Assembly: GCF_007830445.1 (NCBI RefSeq) | Contig: NZ_VLKR01000006.1 | Span: forward strand, 62,001-126,000 | DNA length: 64,000 nt | Source of the DNA: Sphingobacterium siyangense | GTDB taxonomy: Bacteria; Bacteroidota; Bacteroidia; Sphingobacteriales; Sphingobacteriaceae | Direction of reading: 5' to 3' | Shown: positions 36,516 to 46,090 of the stretch, one piece after another | How positions within the stretch are numbered: the first letter of the stretch is position 1 | Layout of the letters: every line of letters begins with the position of its first letter | Position numbers and translations under genes: made by a program | Notes under the pieces: generated by a model | Told to the model about the DNA's origin: nothing | The model's input: only the letters and a program-made list of their open reading frames with translations | The model's database searches: none

Positions 36516-39500
36516 TCAGAATAACCGTTGATCCTGTTCAAAATAGATTTTTCGGATCAATTCAGGCCAATAACTTGCAAGGGTTCCTTCTTTAATCCGC
36601 TTGAAAAGATCATGATCCGAAGGAATCATTCCTTTTAAATCTTCCTTCTTCGCGGCAGATCCTTCCCCTTTCGACAGCTTTAATTGTTCTTCTGCAAGTT
36701 TTCGAAGCATCAGTTCATACCTGTTTTTTGAAGGTTTACGCTGGGCAATTTTTTTCAAAAGATCTGGATTTCCCGGATTATTCCCTTGCTGCAAATGCAG
36801 TTCAAGCCAGTCAGCCAATATTTCATTTTTTTCATCGGCATAAGGCTCACCAACACCCAAATCCATGGGCCATAATCTCGATTCCGCAATTTTCAATTTT
36901 GCCTCTTTATATTTCTTTTCAAGGATAAATTGGTAGGCCAACATTAATTTAGTCTGTACATAATACCGATGGCCTTCAGTTGCACCTTCAAATGGAAGTA
37001 TGGTCACCTCTTCCAATTCTTTCTCAGCCCGCATGTATTCTTTCCCCAATAACAATGTACGTACCTGTGCCAAGGTTAGTATATAATTCTTCGGAAATTT
37101 GCGATGATATGCTGTACTCACCTTAAGGGCTTCTTTATAAGACTGACTATTGTTTAGGAGCTCCACCAAATGTAGCCCATATCGCCATTCTTGTGGTTCC
37201 ATCAAGGTTGCCTGCTGCATCATCTGTACCGCCAGATCTATACGGCTCGTATCTTGCAAACTTGATTTCAGCGCATAATAGGCGGCAAAATCTGTTGGCT
37301 CCTGGCCTACTGCCGACAAAATTTCTCTTGCTTTTTGGGGCTGATTCCTGAAACGATACAATAGTGCAGTCAGATAATCGATCGTCCAACTTTTACTGTT
37401 CTCTTTTGCCCATTGGAATACTTGGTTACTTTCTTCTCGAAATGGGAAGACAAAAGCTGGCTTACTTTGCGTTGCCTGATTTAACCATTCCTGACTGATC
37501 GACTTATTCGATCGTGTCAGCCAAGCTAGCCAAATTAATGCTTCCGTATTCTTCTGTCCCGAGCGGAGTAGATCGGTGGCCGATTCAAACTCTCCAAGAT
37601 CAGCATACCATATCGCCAGTTCCATCAGCTTTTCAGCGGCAAACTCTTGCCGGGATGAAAATGTCTTCTTTTCCTCAAATTGGAGAAAGGCATTAAACGG
37701 ATCATATTGGAGAATTGCCTGATGGGAAAGACGATCTGTTACAGCTCCTTTTTTGTGCTGAACCAACACGTCCATCTGCAAGGCATCTATATTTAGCGGA
37801 TTTGCAACTACAGCTTTTGCGATATAATCCCCTGCACGTTCATATTGTTTAATCCGATAGTAATATTTGGCCATTTGCACAAAGGAAGCACTTCGCCAAG
37901 TCGGATTTAATGAAGCGACTTCAAAACCATCTAAAGCATCGTTATCTTTTTTTAGCTTAATCGCTGCCAAACCATAGTAGTAATTTGCCTGTGCATCATA
38001 AGTATCCATAGACAATGCTTGCCGGGCATAGGCATAACATTGCTGATATTCCATTTTAAACCAGGCCATTTTGGCCATTTCAAGGTAGGTCTGCGAAGTA
38101 GCGCCATGCTGGATCAGTTCCTTTAATTTTACTTCCGCAAGCGTATATTGCCTAAAGCGAATGAGATCACGTATCTCCAATAATTTGGTCTGCCCCGTAT
38201 CTGAGCTTACTTCCGCTGAAATTACAGTGGGTCTATTCAGTTTTGACCAAGATGTATCCGTTCTGAGATTAAAATAATCCTGTCCCAATTTCAGATAGCG
38301 AGGTCTTGAGTCGGTTGCTACCATCAAGGATAACCTGGTAGGTTCGCCCAATTGGGCTTCAATAAAACTTCGATTTAATACAGTACCTATGCTATCAAGC
38401 ACATATATACTATCTTTTAAAGGTCGCTTTGGATCAAGATCCAATAATAGCGTATTGTTCTCACGTTTTATCTGAATTGCTGCTGAAAGTTGTATCTCCT
38501 TCGGTTTTCCTATCCCTGAAAATGGCATCCAGTATTCTGTCCAACTGTCACTTTGATAAGGCGCAAATCCAAGTTGTTTAAAGGGGGTCTGGCTGCTGGA
38601 AGGAACATTTTGATTGAACAGACGTCCACTTTGGATTTCCACATATTGCCCACTCTGATCAGTCAATAAATTTTCCCAGATCTTGCCATCTCCAGCCTGC
38701 GACCAAAGAAATATCTTTTTCCCTAATTTATCTTCACGGAGGGCATAACGGGCCATTCCATAATTATGATCTGTATAGTAAACCCCGAAAGCATTACTAT
38801 GCGCGCCCAATACATGATATGATTTAGAACTGCCAAAAGCATTCTCGCTATAGTTAGAAAGATCCCGTCCCTGGCTATCGATAGGCCAGGCATGCGCATC
38901 CCCATCATGACCGATATATTGATTTCCGGGATACAAAAACTTCAGATCTTGTCCCGCAGCAACACCCAGATTCATCCAGGTATAATAAGGTTGTTCAACC
39001 GCATTGGCATTATACCAAAAGGAACGTGTAGAAAAATAACCTTTGTCTTTTTCTAATCGGATCTCCAAGGTCCAGTTACTACGGCTCAGCATATCATAAG
39101 CGTGGATAAAGCAACTTACGCTTCCATCCGCATTTTCCTGCGTAAGGTAATCGACCGGGGTAGAAGTATTGGGCGTGTGTCCAATAATACCATAATTCGC
39201 TTCGATACCACCACTCGTCCATGGTCCCCGCATGGCAATATCCCTAAATTTCACAACGCCATTGTTGTAAATATAGTCCCGCTTATTGACCTTATCATAG
39301 GCCGACCAAATTTTCCCACCGATCTCTGGCATCACCTGTACCCGAATATAATCGTTTTCCAGGATAACGGTTTTCCAGTCCTTTTCAATAGCCGTATTTG
39401 TAAAACCGTCAAAGCGGAAATAAGGATACAACTTTTGAGCTGAAGCTATGGGATCCGGATCCGTAAAGGGATAGGTTACATAACGTTTCTTAAGCTCAGA

Positions 39501-39581
39501 AACCTTTGCCGGATGCTGTGCAAAAACTCCGAGCACACAGCTGCCCATTGCCCATAACATAATCCACTTTTTCATTGGCAT
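36516..39581 (-). CDS. DUF5107 domain plus TPR protein, secreted
   Basis: A 1021-residue protein; Met3 is the likely start (MKKWIMLWAMGSCVLGVFAQ, a signal peptide). The N-terminal 330 residues match DUF5107 (IRVQVMPEIGGKIWSAYDK, WTSGGIEANYGIIGHTPNT), a galactose-mutarotase-like fold thought to be sugar related. Residues about 470-930 are TPR-type helix pairs (AQANYYYGLAAIKLKKDNDA, YYRIKQYERAGDYIAKAVVA). It belongs to the leftward SusC/SusD locus, the last of the group. The molecular function is unknown. Confidence 0.82.
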   Translation of the reverse strand: MPMKKWIMLWAMGSCVLGVFAQHPAKVSELKKRYVTYPFTDPDPIASAQKLYPYFRFDGFTNTAIEKDWKTVILENDYIRVQVMPEIGGKIWSAYDKVNKRDYIYNNGVVKFRDIAMRGPWTSGGIEANYGIIGHTPNTSTPVDYLTQENADGSVSCFIHAYDMLSRSNWTLEIRLEKDKGYFSTRSFWYNANAVEQPYYTWMNLGVAAGQDLKFLYPGNQYIGHDGDAHAWPIDSQGRDLSNYSENAFGSSKSYHVLGAHSNAFGVYYTDHNYGMARYALREDKLGKKIFLWSQAGDGKIWENLLTDQSGQYVEIQSGRLFNQNVPSSSQTPFKQLGFAPYQSDSWTEYWMPFSGIGKPKEIQLSAAIQIKRENNTLLLDLDPKRPLKDSIYVLDSIGTVLNRSFIEAQLGEPTRLSLMVATDSRPRYLKLGQDYFNLRTDTSWSKLNRPTVISAEVSSDTGQTKLLEIRDLIRFRQYTLAEVKLKELIQHGATSQTYLEMAKMAWFKMEYQQCYAYARQALSMDTYDAQANYYYGLAAIKLKKDNDALDGFEVASLNPTWRSASFVQMAKYYYRIKQYERAGDYIAKAVVANPLNIDALQMDVLVQHKKGAVTDRLSHQAILQYDPFNAFLQFEEKKTFSSRQEFAAEKLMELAIWYADLGEFESATDLLRSGQKNTEALIWLAWLTRSNKSISQEWLNQATQSKPAFVFPFREESNQVFQWAKENSKSWTIDYLTALLYRFRNQPQKAREILSAVGQEPTDFAAYYALKSSLQDTSRIDLAVQMMQQATLMEPQEWRYGLHLVELLNNSQSYKEALKVSTAYHRKFPKNYILTLAQVRTLLLGKEYMRAEKELEEVTILPFEGATEGHRYYVQTKLMLAYQFILEKKYKEAKLKIAESRLWPMDLGVGEPYADEKNEILADWLELHLQQGNNPGNPDLLKKIAQRKPSKNRYELMLRKLAEEQLKLSKGEGSAAKKEDLKGMIPSDHDLFKRIKEGTLASYWPELIRKIYFEQDQRLF

Positions 39582-39697
39582 TTTAATTTAAAAATTTCAC
39601 AATTTTAATGGCATTCCCCAAATCGTTGATTTGTCCGATCTGATTAAATCCGTCATGTAAGCCATTAACTTCACCGAACTTCAACATAAATGAATCT

Positions 39698-39741
39698 ATC
39701 ATAGGTTATTTGCATCTTTGCATCAACAAAAAGCCTATGAT
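39698..39741. repeat. Inverted repeat enclosing a tandem 8-mer
   Basis: ATCATAGG at 39698-39705 pairs perfectly with CCTATGAT at 39734-39741. In the loop TTTGCATC is repeated in tandem at 39709-39716 and 39717-39724. It is in the 189-base gap between the DUF6067 and DUF5107 genes, both leftward. It could be a terminator of the first, a regulator site of the second, or both. Confidence 0.55.
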
Positions 39742-39770
39742 AAATTGCATCTTGTAGCAATATCGTACTG

Positions 39771-42700
39771 CTATTCAATAATCAACAAAAGTCCTTTATT
39801 CTTTGCTACCGGAATCGCATCGCCTAATTTATACTGCGCTCCCTTTTGAAAATTAGGGATTAATGGTGCGGATAATTTTGCCTTTCCAGAATCAATCCCC
39901 AATTTTTCCCAGTCAATGGCCAATTTTACATCCACATCACCATCCGCCCAGCTAGCGATAGCTACCATCGCCTTGCCCGCACGGCTATAAACAGTTGTAA
40001 GAACCTTATCATGATCGGTTTTAACAGGAATATTTGGCGACCAATAACCTATCATTTTACTCCCTTTGATGCCAAATTGATCCCACGCTCTCCATAGATC
40101 AGCAGGTGTCAATTTTTGGTAAGGCATCCTATTGGTCATGCCATAGAGCATACCCCGCCAAGGATTTCCACCATCCTGTAGCATTTCACCCATTAAACCA
40201 AACGGAATGCCGCTCACCTCGGTAAGGAAAAAATCGGGTTGGTTATTCTCGTAGTCAAAGTATTCACCAAACCATAATCTATTGATGTACGGAAAATGCT
40301 CCAGATACAGATTCGCGCTATTATTGAATCCATCACTTTTATTATATTGATTTGCCGAATGCAAATCGATCAGACCAGGTTTGCCATTTTTTGTCAGTAC
40401 ACGTTTTATTCTTTTCATGGTTACCCGATCGAAGGCAACATCATCCAAATAAATCCCATCGATACCGATATGATCTACCAGCCAATTCATGCCTTCCACG
40501 TAATAATTGTGCCATCTATTCATTCCGCTATTGATAATAGCCGCGTCTTTAAATTGGGGAACATACCATGCAGCGATATAATTTTTACCCACATGCTCCT
40601 GCAACCAGGAATATCCGCCTCCTTTTCCAGGTGAAAACACCTCAGTGCCCAGACTACGCAATGGATAGAGCTCATAAACCCGATTTGAAACCTCACGAAC
40701 GGTATTGTAGATCTTGACCTTTAAGCCCTTATCATGTGCCTGATCGATATATTGCTTCATTTCTTTTGTCGCAATAAACGGATAATTGATATATGGATTT
40801 ATTTCATTTCCATGATGGATATTGATGACATTAGATCCACTTGCAACAACAGAATCAACGGGTTTATAGGCATGGTAATACCGTTCATTCCATTGTGCTT
40901 CCGTATTGATCGGGTGAAAAGGGGTAATTAGCAGGTTAAAATTGTAATAAAGCACATCGCCTTTTTTGAGTTCACGGGCTCCGCTGTAACTATTGACCAA
41001 AACCGATTTTCCTTTCAGGCCAATATCAATTCCCCCTTTATTTTCATTACCCCAGGACTGTGGCAGCACAAGCGGCTTTTGAAGATAAAAATTCGTATTG
41101 AGCGGCCGAGAATAATGCTCGTCACGGAGTGAAAACTGGAGTCCGGCATCTACAGCACCTATCCAACCACCATCCTGATTTTTATGGGCTACATCCCATT
41201 TCCAGGTAAGCTGTTCGGGCCTCTTTCCTCCCTTTTGCCCGAGTCCCATAAAATAATCCGTCTTATCGGGCATCATCGGGATATGCATCGTGGCATCTTT
41301 TAATGACAGGTCCTTTAGCGCCGTGAGCTTGACCACATAATGCATATAGCCATCAAATTCCAATTTACCCTCTACTTCCATTGTCAGATCGGAAGACTCA
41401 TTTTTGGCCGTCCAACTATATTCACCTTCACTTTTGGTTTCAAATCGGATCCCGCTTGGTTTAAGTTGAATTTCCTTTCCATCTGAAGCACTATAAAAAT
41501 GAAAATGAAGCGGTTCAAATAAGAGGTTATTCGCCTTGGACGATATTTCAGTCAATTCGGGCGTAAAAAACGTGCTGATCTGTTTTGGAAAACCACTCGC
41601 ATGGAGTTTCACCTCGCGGCCTAAAATATGTAAGGTAGAGTCCGCTTTTAATTCAATAGCTGTATAAGGCGCAACCACTGTGTTTTTTTGGGCCAATGTC
41701 GAATTGAGCCATGGTAGTCGCGTCATTTTCCATGGTTGATCAACACCGGATATATCACCTGAAGCATCTGAAACCCTTATTTCCACATTGACCTGTTTCG
41801 CTACCGCATTTTTTGGCTTTACGGTAACCACGCCATGGTAAGTTCCGCTTGCAGTAACCTCCGGAATCTGTATACCGCACCACAGGGCCTGAACCTTATC
41901 TTTTGGTATATCAACCTGCAGTGCCATTGCTTTTCCGGTATAATCCGTACCTTGGGTATTGATACAATTCAGGCTACTCGCGGGAATAATAGCCCCATCA
42001 CTTGCTTTAAAATCCGAGAAAGAAATTTGAATTTCATGGAGGTCCTGCTTTGGAGACCATACCCCGAGTTGAAATCCATAAAATTCACCTTTCTGCCCTG
42101 TGCCCTGCAACTTAGTCATGGCTTTACCCTTCATAAGCCAGCGTTGCGGAAGATTGCTTTCCATTTTAATCGGAAACTCCCGCAATTCAGGAAAAAGATA
42201 ATAAGCGGCATTCGCATTTCTGTTCACAAAGCCTCGCACTTCTTCGGCACTCGCGATCAGTTCCATCGGATCATTACTATTGTATTTATCTACGGCATCA
42301 AAGCGTGCAACAGTAACTCCTTTTGAGTTCCCTGCCTCATGTTGTGCTACTTTCACTGGTGCTGAAACGGCATTTTTAAGATAAATTGCATCCGGATAAT
42401 TGCGGCTGCGGCCACCCATCTGATACGGTAAATAATAGACATAGTAAACGCCCTTCCCGGAAATCGGCTTAAACCGTAGTCCACCAGATTCCGTATTCAT
42501 CCAAAGATAAGAGCTGGGTGCGATTTGCCTATTGCTGGCACTGTCGACGATAATAACTTGCTGATTTGCCTCAACCCAGCGATTTCGCCACGGAATAGTA
42601 ACCTGCACCTCCTTCTGATCCGTGTTTACCTGCAGCACTGCTCGATGATTACCCAGCAGGTCCGCATCCCACTTTTGTGTTTCCGGAGGATAGGTCAATT

Positions 42701-42776
42701 GCGCCCGGGCCGAGTTTGCGCATAAGGATACGGCAAGGATAATTGCCAGCTTATAAGAGGCTGTTCTTTTTTTCAT
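39771..42776 (-). CDS. DUF6067-like glycoside-hydrolase-type protein, secreted
   Basis: A 1001-residue protein with a signal peptide (SYKLAIILAVSLCANSARAQ). The N-terminal half is beta-rich. The C-terminal half has a TIM-barrel-like section (GIDGIYLDDVAFDRVTMKRI, PGLIDLHSANQYNKSDGFNN) with acidic residues where glycosidases have their catalytic pair. I assign it to the DUF6067 group by pattern. It is likely the polysaccharide-degrading or -binding enzyme of this SusC/SusD locus. The substrate is not evident. Confidence 0.75.
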   Translation of the reverse strand: MKKRTASYKLAIILAVSLCANSARAQLTYPPETQKWDADLLGNHRAVLQVNTDQKEVQVTIPWRNRWVEANQQVIIVDSASNRQIAPSSYLWMNTESGGLRFKPISGKGVYYVYYLPYQMGGRSRNYPDAIYLKNAVSAPVKVAQHEAGNSKGVTVARFDAVDKYNSNDPMELIASAEEVRGFVNRNANAAYYLFPELREFPIKMESNLPQRWLMKGKAMTKLQGTGQKGEFYGFQLGVWSPKQDLHEIQISFSDFKASDGAIIPASSLNCINTQGTDYTGKAMALQVDIPKDKVQALWCGIQIPEVTASGTYHGVVTVKPKNAVAKQVNVEIRVSDASGDISGVDQPWKMTRLPWLNSTLAQKNTVVAPYTAIELKADSTLHILGREVKLHASGFPKQISTFFTPELTEISSKANNLLFEPLHFHFYSASDGKEIQLKPSGIRFETKSEGEYSWTAKNESSDLTMEVEGKLEFDGYMHYVVKLTALKDLSLKDATMHIPMMPDKTDYFMGLGQKGGKRPEQLTWKWDVAHKNQDGGWIGAVDAGLQFSLRDEHYSRPLNTNFYLQKPLVLPQSWGNENKGGIDIGLKGKSVLVNSYSGARELKKGDVLYYNFNLLITPFHPINTEAQWNERYYHAYKPVDSVVASGSNVINIHHGNEINPYINYPFIATKEMKQYIDQAHDKGLKVKIYNTVREVSNRVYELYPLRSLGTEVFSPGKGGGYSWLQEHVGKNYIAAWYVPQFKDAAIINSGMNRWHNYYVEGMNWLVDHIGIDGIYLDDVAFDRVTMKRIKRVLTKNGKPGLIDLHSANQYNKSDGFNNSANLYLEHFPYINRLWFGEYFDYENNQPDFFLTEVSGIPFGLMGEMLQDGGNPWRGMLYGMTNRMPYQKLTPADLWRAWDQFGIKGSKMIGYWSPNIPVKTDHDKVLTTVYSRAGKAMVAIASWADGDVDVKLAIDWEKLGIDSGKAKLSAPLIPNFQKGAQYKLGDAIPVAKNKGLLLIIE

Positions 42777-42844
42777 GCGAATAGTATTTATTCAAAATAT
42801 TTTTGTCTTTACCAAGCTTTTCCATAGGCCTGATACGATTTACA

Positions 42845-42883
42845 AGCTGCACTGCTTCCCTAACATGAGTCTATAGTGCAGCT
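42845..42883. repeat. Inverted repeat between DUF6067 and arylsulfotransferase genes
   Basis: AGCTGCACT at 42845-42853 pairs with AGTGCAGCT at 42875-42883 around a 21-base loop. It lies in the 162-base gap between two genes on the minus strand. No T-run is seen, so it may be an mRNA-processing or regulatory hairpin rather than a terminator. Confidence 0.5.
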
Positions 42884-42938
42884 ACTTTTATTGGTCAATA
42901 AGAGAACTAATATTAAGTTTTATTCCTAACATCTTAAC

Positions 42939-44423
42939 TTAGTTTTGTCTGTATTTATGCCAGGTTTCCTCAGGCACATAAATAGCGCGATACGGAATAA
43001 AATAAGCGTTTAATTCCCAAAGCACTTTTCCTGTTTTATCCGTCACCAATACACTACCTGTTTTTGAGCTAGTCTGCAGTAAATTACCATTATCCAGTTC
43101 ATAGGCACTGCCCATTCTTGCTGTAAACTGCTTTTTAGGAATTGGGGCCGTATAAGCTACTGTTGCCGTTTTATTCCTTTGATCAAGCCTAAAAGCGATC
43201 GCCCGAGATTGCTTATTGGCTGTTGTACTGTCACGCGGAGAAAAATCACCATTGTCAAAAAGCAACAGCTCACCAGTTTTTGTGATATGCGGTGCATGCT
43301 GGAAATAAAACAGTTCCTGGTCCTTTAATTTATAATCGCCACCCTTTCCCAATTTCCAGAGAATATCACCAGTTTTGGCATCAATTTTCCAGACCTGATT
43401 TTCAATTGGCGAAGAAGTCAAATAATTGTTGTCACGATCGAAGGAAATGGTATTAAAATGAAATCGGTCATGCTTCAGGCTGTCTAATTTTTTATCCTGC
43501 TGAATATCCCATTTTTCCCAGGGAGACCATTTCTTCAAAATATTACCTTTTATATCCATCGTCAAAATAGCATCGCCCCAAAGGGTATCTTTTGGATGGT
43601 TGGGCCGATCGTCGATCCTAAAATCCCGCACGATACCGACAATATTATTATTGTGATCCATCTGCACGTCATGGTGCATGATGATCCCTTTTTTATCCAA
43701 ATCGATACGTGCTATTTCTTTACCCGTAAGATCAATTTCAACAAGTACAGTCCCACCGACAAATCCGATACGACCACTTCTTAAATAATAACTTGCATTG
43801 GTCGATTTCTTGCTTGGCTGATTGGGTTTGTTGAATTCATCTTTACTCGCTGGAGCCAATAAGGCGAGGATAGTACCCCTTGGGGTCAAAGAGGCAAGAC
43901 GCACGCCCAGCTTTTCGTCCTGCCAATACCAACGAATCGTCCCTTTGCCGTCCACCATGGCCATGTAGCCTGGAAATCCGCGATAACATAATAATACCAT
44001 ACCATTACCTAGGGCCTTTTCATCATGTGGATGGTCGGCCTTGATCCAGTCGTGCACCATCCATGGCGATTGCGCTCTTGTTTTAAAAGATTGTTCGCTG
44101 GATTTTATGGGAATAATCCGGTCTATGATAACCCTAAATTTATAACTTGTATTTGGTTCAAGCGTCATTAACGGAATGTTATGCTGAACAGCAGCATTTG
44201 AAACAGTTGTTTTATAAGACTGTTTATCCCCCTCTTTCCAATACTCCACATACACGGCTTCTGCCTGATTTAGTTTCACCTGAATAGCAGCGTTGAGCGG
44301 CAAATTATTGGGTGAGCTCACCTCAATATTTTCAATGTCAACCTGATGTGCATAATAATAGTAAGCAGCAAATACTGCTATAGCCACCACAATCAGTGCA
44401 ATAATTGCTTTAATTGGTTTCAT
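42939..44423 (-). CDS. Arylsulfotransferase (ASST)-like protein
   Basis: A 494-residue protein with an N-terminal membrane segment (AIIALIVVAIAVFAAYYYYA). It has a fibronectin-like part (NTSYKFRVIIDRIIPIKSSE) and then a six-bladed propeller typical of ASST, with IIMHHDVQMDHNNN, RFHFNTISFDRDNNYLTSS and YFQHAPHITKTGELLLFDNG. The conserved histidines HH and QHA are where the family's catalytic His sits. It may move sulfate groups in sulfated glycan or phenol metabolism. Position in the SusC/SusD locus suggests a role in uptake of the same substrate. Confidence 0.8.
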   Translation of the reverse strand: MKPIKAIIALIVVAIAVFAAYYYYAHQVDIENIEVSSPNNLPLNAAIQVKLNQAEAVYVEYWKEGDKQSYKTTVSNAAVQHNIPLMTLEPNTSYKFRVIIDRIIPIKSSEQSFKTRAQSPWMVHDWIKADHPHDEKALGNGMVLLCYRGFPGYMAMVDGKGTIRWYWQDEKLGVRLASLTPRGTILALLAPASKDEFNKPNQPSKKSTNASYYLRSGRIGFVGGTVLVEIDLTGKEIARIDLDKKGIIMHHDVQMDHNNNIVGIVRDFRIDDRPNHPKDTLWGDAILTMDIKGNILKKWSPWEKWDIQQDKKLDSLKHDRFHFNTISFDRDNNYLTSSPIENQVWKIDAKTGDILWKLGKGGDYKLKDQELFYFQHAPHITKTGELLLFDNGDFSPRDSTTANKQSRAIAFRLDQRNKTATVAYTAPIPKKQFTARMGSAYELDNGNLLQTSSKTGSVLVTDKTGKVLWELNAYFIPYRAIYVPEETWHKYRQN

Positions 44424-44458
44424 CTGTAAATAATTTCAATTCCACTGGTCTATCAAAC

Positions 44459-44487
44459 AAAGCGCATTACCGAATATAATGCGCTTT
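44459..44487. repeat. Strong stem-loop after the SusD gene
   Basis: AAAGCGCATTA and TAATGCGCTTT form a perfect 11-base stem (44459-44487), and CAAAC/GTTTG outside extend it. It lies between the SusD stop and the ASST start on the minus strand. Such hairpins can damp transcription or protect the upstream mRNA, which would make SusC/SusD more abundant than the enzymes. Confidence 0.65.
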
Positions 44488-44495
44488 AGTTTGGG

Positions 44496-46064
44496 TTATT
44501 TAGGCAATCGCGATGGATTGGCTGTAGTCATTTCTTGATGCAAACGTGCTTCTTCCAATGGATAAGGGAAATAGCGCATGGCTTCAGTGACATTTTCTTT
44601 CAGTCCGCGACCTTTCAAATAAGCATTGCTTACTTTTTCATAGCGGCCCAGGCGGATCAGATCCTGACGTCTTTTGTATTCAAAGACAAGCTCAAAACCA
44701 CGTTCGTCAACAAGCGCATCGATCAGAGCCTCCTTACTTGCAGGACTAGGGAAATCAGGATGCTTACCATATTCAGGTGCTCCAGCTCTCTTCCGGACTT
44801 CATTGATATAAGGCAATGCTGCCGCGGGTCCGTTCAGTGCATTTTCAATCTCAGCCTTGCACAAAATAACATCCGCCAAACGGAGAACCTGAATCGTGCG
44901 CCCATCCAGATAGGAGTTATTGACCATATCATAAGAATACTTTTTCGTCGCAACATTTTGCAGGAATTTTACGGTATCACTTGGCGGAGTAGTCTGTCCT
45001 TTAGCAGGCAACATGTAAAAAAATCCATACTTTGTATTTTTGTCCCGTGCAGCCTTTCCGGTGTAATTATAATAGAAAAACTTTTTACGCGGATCGAGAT
45101 CACTATATTTTCGCCAAAAATCAAGGGAAACACCATAGTACTGCCATCTATCCGGTACTTCAGGGTTGTCGGTCGGACCAAAGTGATTGGTAATCTCGCC
45201 TCCATTTAATGTAGGCTCATGCAAGATGCCAAATATCAGCCCCATATCCATTTTATTATTGTCGGACCACTCCTTCTTAAAATCTGGATTCAGCGTGTAT
45301 ACACCTTTATCACGTAACGCTAAAACCTGATCGATATACGTTTTTGCTTTTTCATAATTGTGCGAACGCATATACATCTTTCCCATTAAGGTCAACGCGG
45401 CGCCTTTTGTAGCACGGCCAATGCCCAGTTCGTCCGACCATTTCTCCGGCAAGTTATCGATTGCATACTGACAATCTTCAGCAATTTGTGCATCAATTTT
45501 CTCTACAGCAACCAAGGGTTCATTGTAGCTTTCCGTCGGATTCTTGACTGTCGTTATCAGTGGTACCGGTCCCCAGGCATCTGTAAGATCCATATAAGAT
45601 AATGACCGCAAGAACCTGGCCTGTGCGATAATTTTCTTCTTCCGATCGTCGGGAATAGTTACACTCTCAATACGATCAATCAACATATTGGCATTGCTGA
45701 TCACCTGGTACATATTCTGATAATTAAATTTAAAATACCTGTTATTATCATCATAGGTAAAGTTGCTCATCCGTGTAGGATCACCTGCCGCTGTAGAAAA
45801 GCCTATATCCGTTGCGTAATCGGTGATCATCACCAAATAACCCGCATAGTATAAATAAGCATCCCCCGGATAAGGCGATAAACTCGTATAGACACCCGTC
45901 AGGGCAGCATTGATATCACTTTCTGTTGAGTAGGCATTTTTTGTTGTAAGATCACTGTATAATTTAGGGTCCAGCTTGGTACAGCTATTCAAGCTGAGGC
46001 CCAAAACAATGGCCAAACCTGCCATACCCAAGATATATTTGATATTATTTTTAAACGTCTTCAT
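44496..46064 (-). CDS. SusD/RagB-like nutrient-binding lipoprotein
   Basis: A 522-residue lipoprotein (signal IKYILGMAGLAIVLGLSLNSC). TPR-like helices appear in KIIAQARFLRSLSYMDLTDA and GAALTLMGKMYMRSHNYEKA. The C-terminus has the typical LVDERGFELVFEYKRRQDLI and YFPYPLEEARLH. It follows susC by 26 bases and binds the locus's substrate at the cell surface. Confidence 0.95.
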   Translation of the reverse strand: MKTFKNNIKYILGMAGLAIVLGLSLNSCTKLDPKLYSDLTTKNAYSTESDINAALTGVYTSLSPYPGDAYLYYAGYLVMITDYATDIGFSTAAGDPTRMSNFTYDDNNRYFKFNYQNMYQVISNANMLIDRIESVTIPDDRKKKIIAQARFLRSLSYMDLTDAWGPVPLITTVKNPTESYNEPLVAVEKIDAQIAEDCQYAIDNLPEKWSDELGIGRATKGAALTLMGKMYMRSHNYEKAKTYIDQVLALRDKGVYTLNPDFKKEWSDNNKMDMGLIFGILHEPTLNGGEITNHFGPTDNPEVPDRWQYYGVSLDFWRKYSDLDPRKKFFYYNYTGKAARDKNTKYGFFYMLPAKGQTTPPSDTVKFLQNVATKKYSYDMVNNSYLDGRTIQVLRLADVILCKAEIENALNGPAAALPYINEVRKRAGAPEYGKHPDFPSPASKEALIDALVDERGFELVFEYKRRQDLIRLGRYEKVSNAYLKGRGLKENVTEAMRYFPYPLEEARLHQEMTTANPSRLPK

Positions 46065-46090
46065 GTCATTTCTGATTTAGATATTAGCTA

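Noticed and set aside
44535-45209. Open frame of 224 codons on the plus strand
   Set aside because: Antisense to a clear SusD gene; no domain or start signal supports it.
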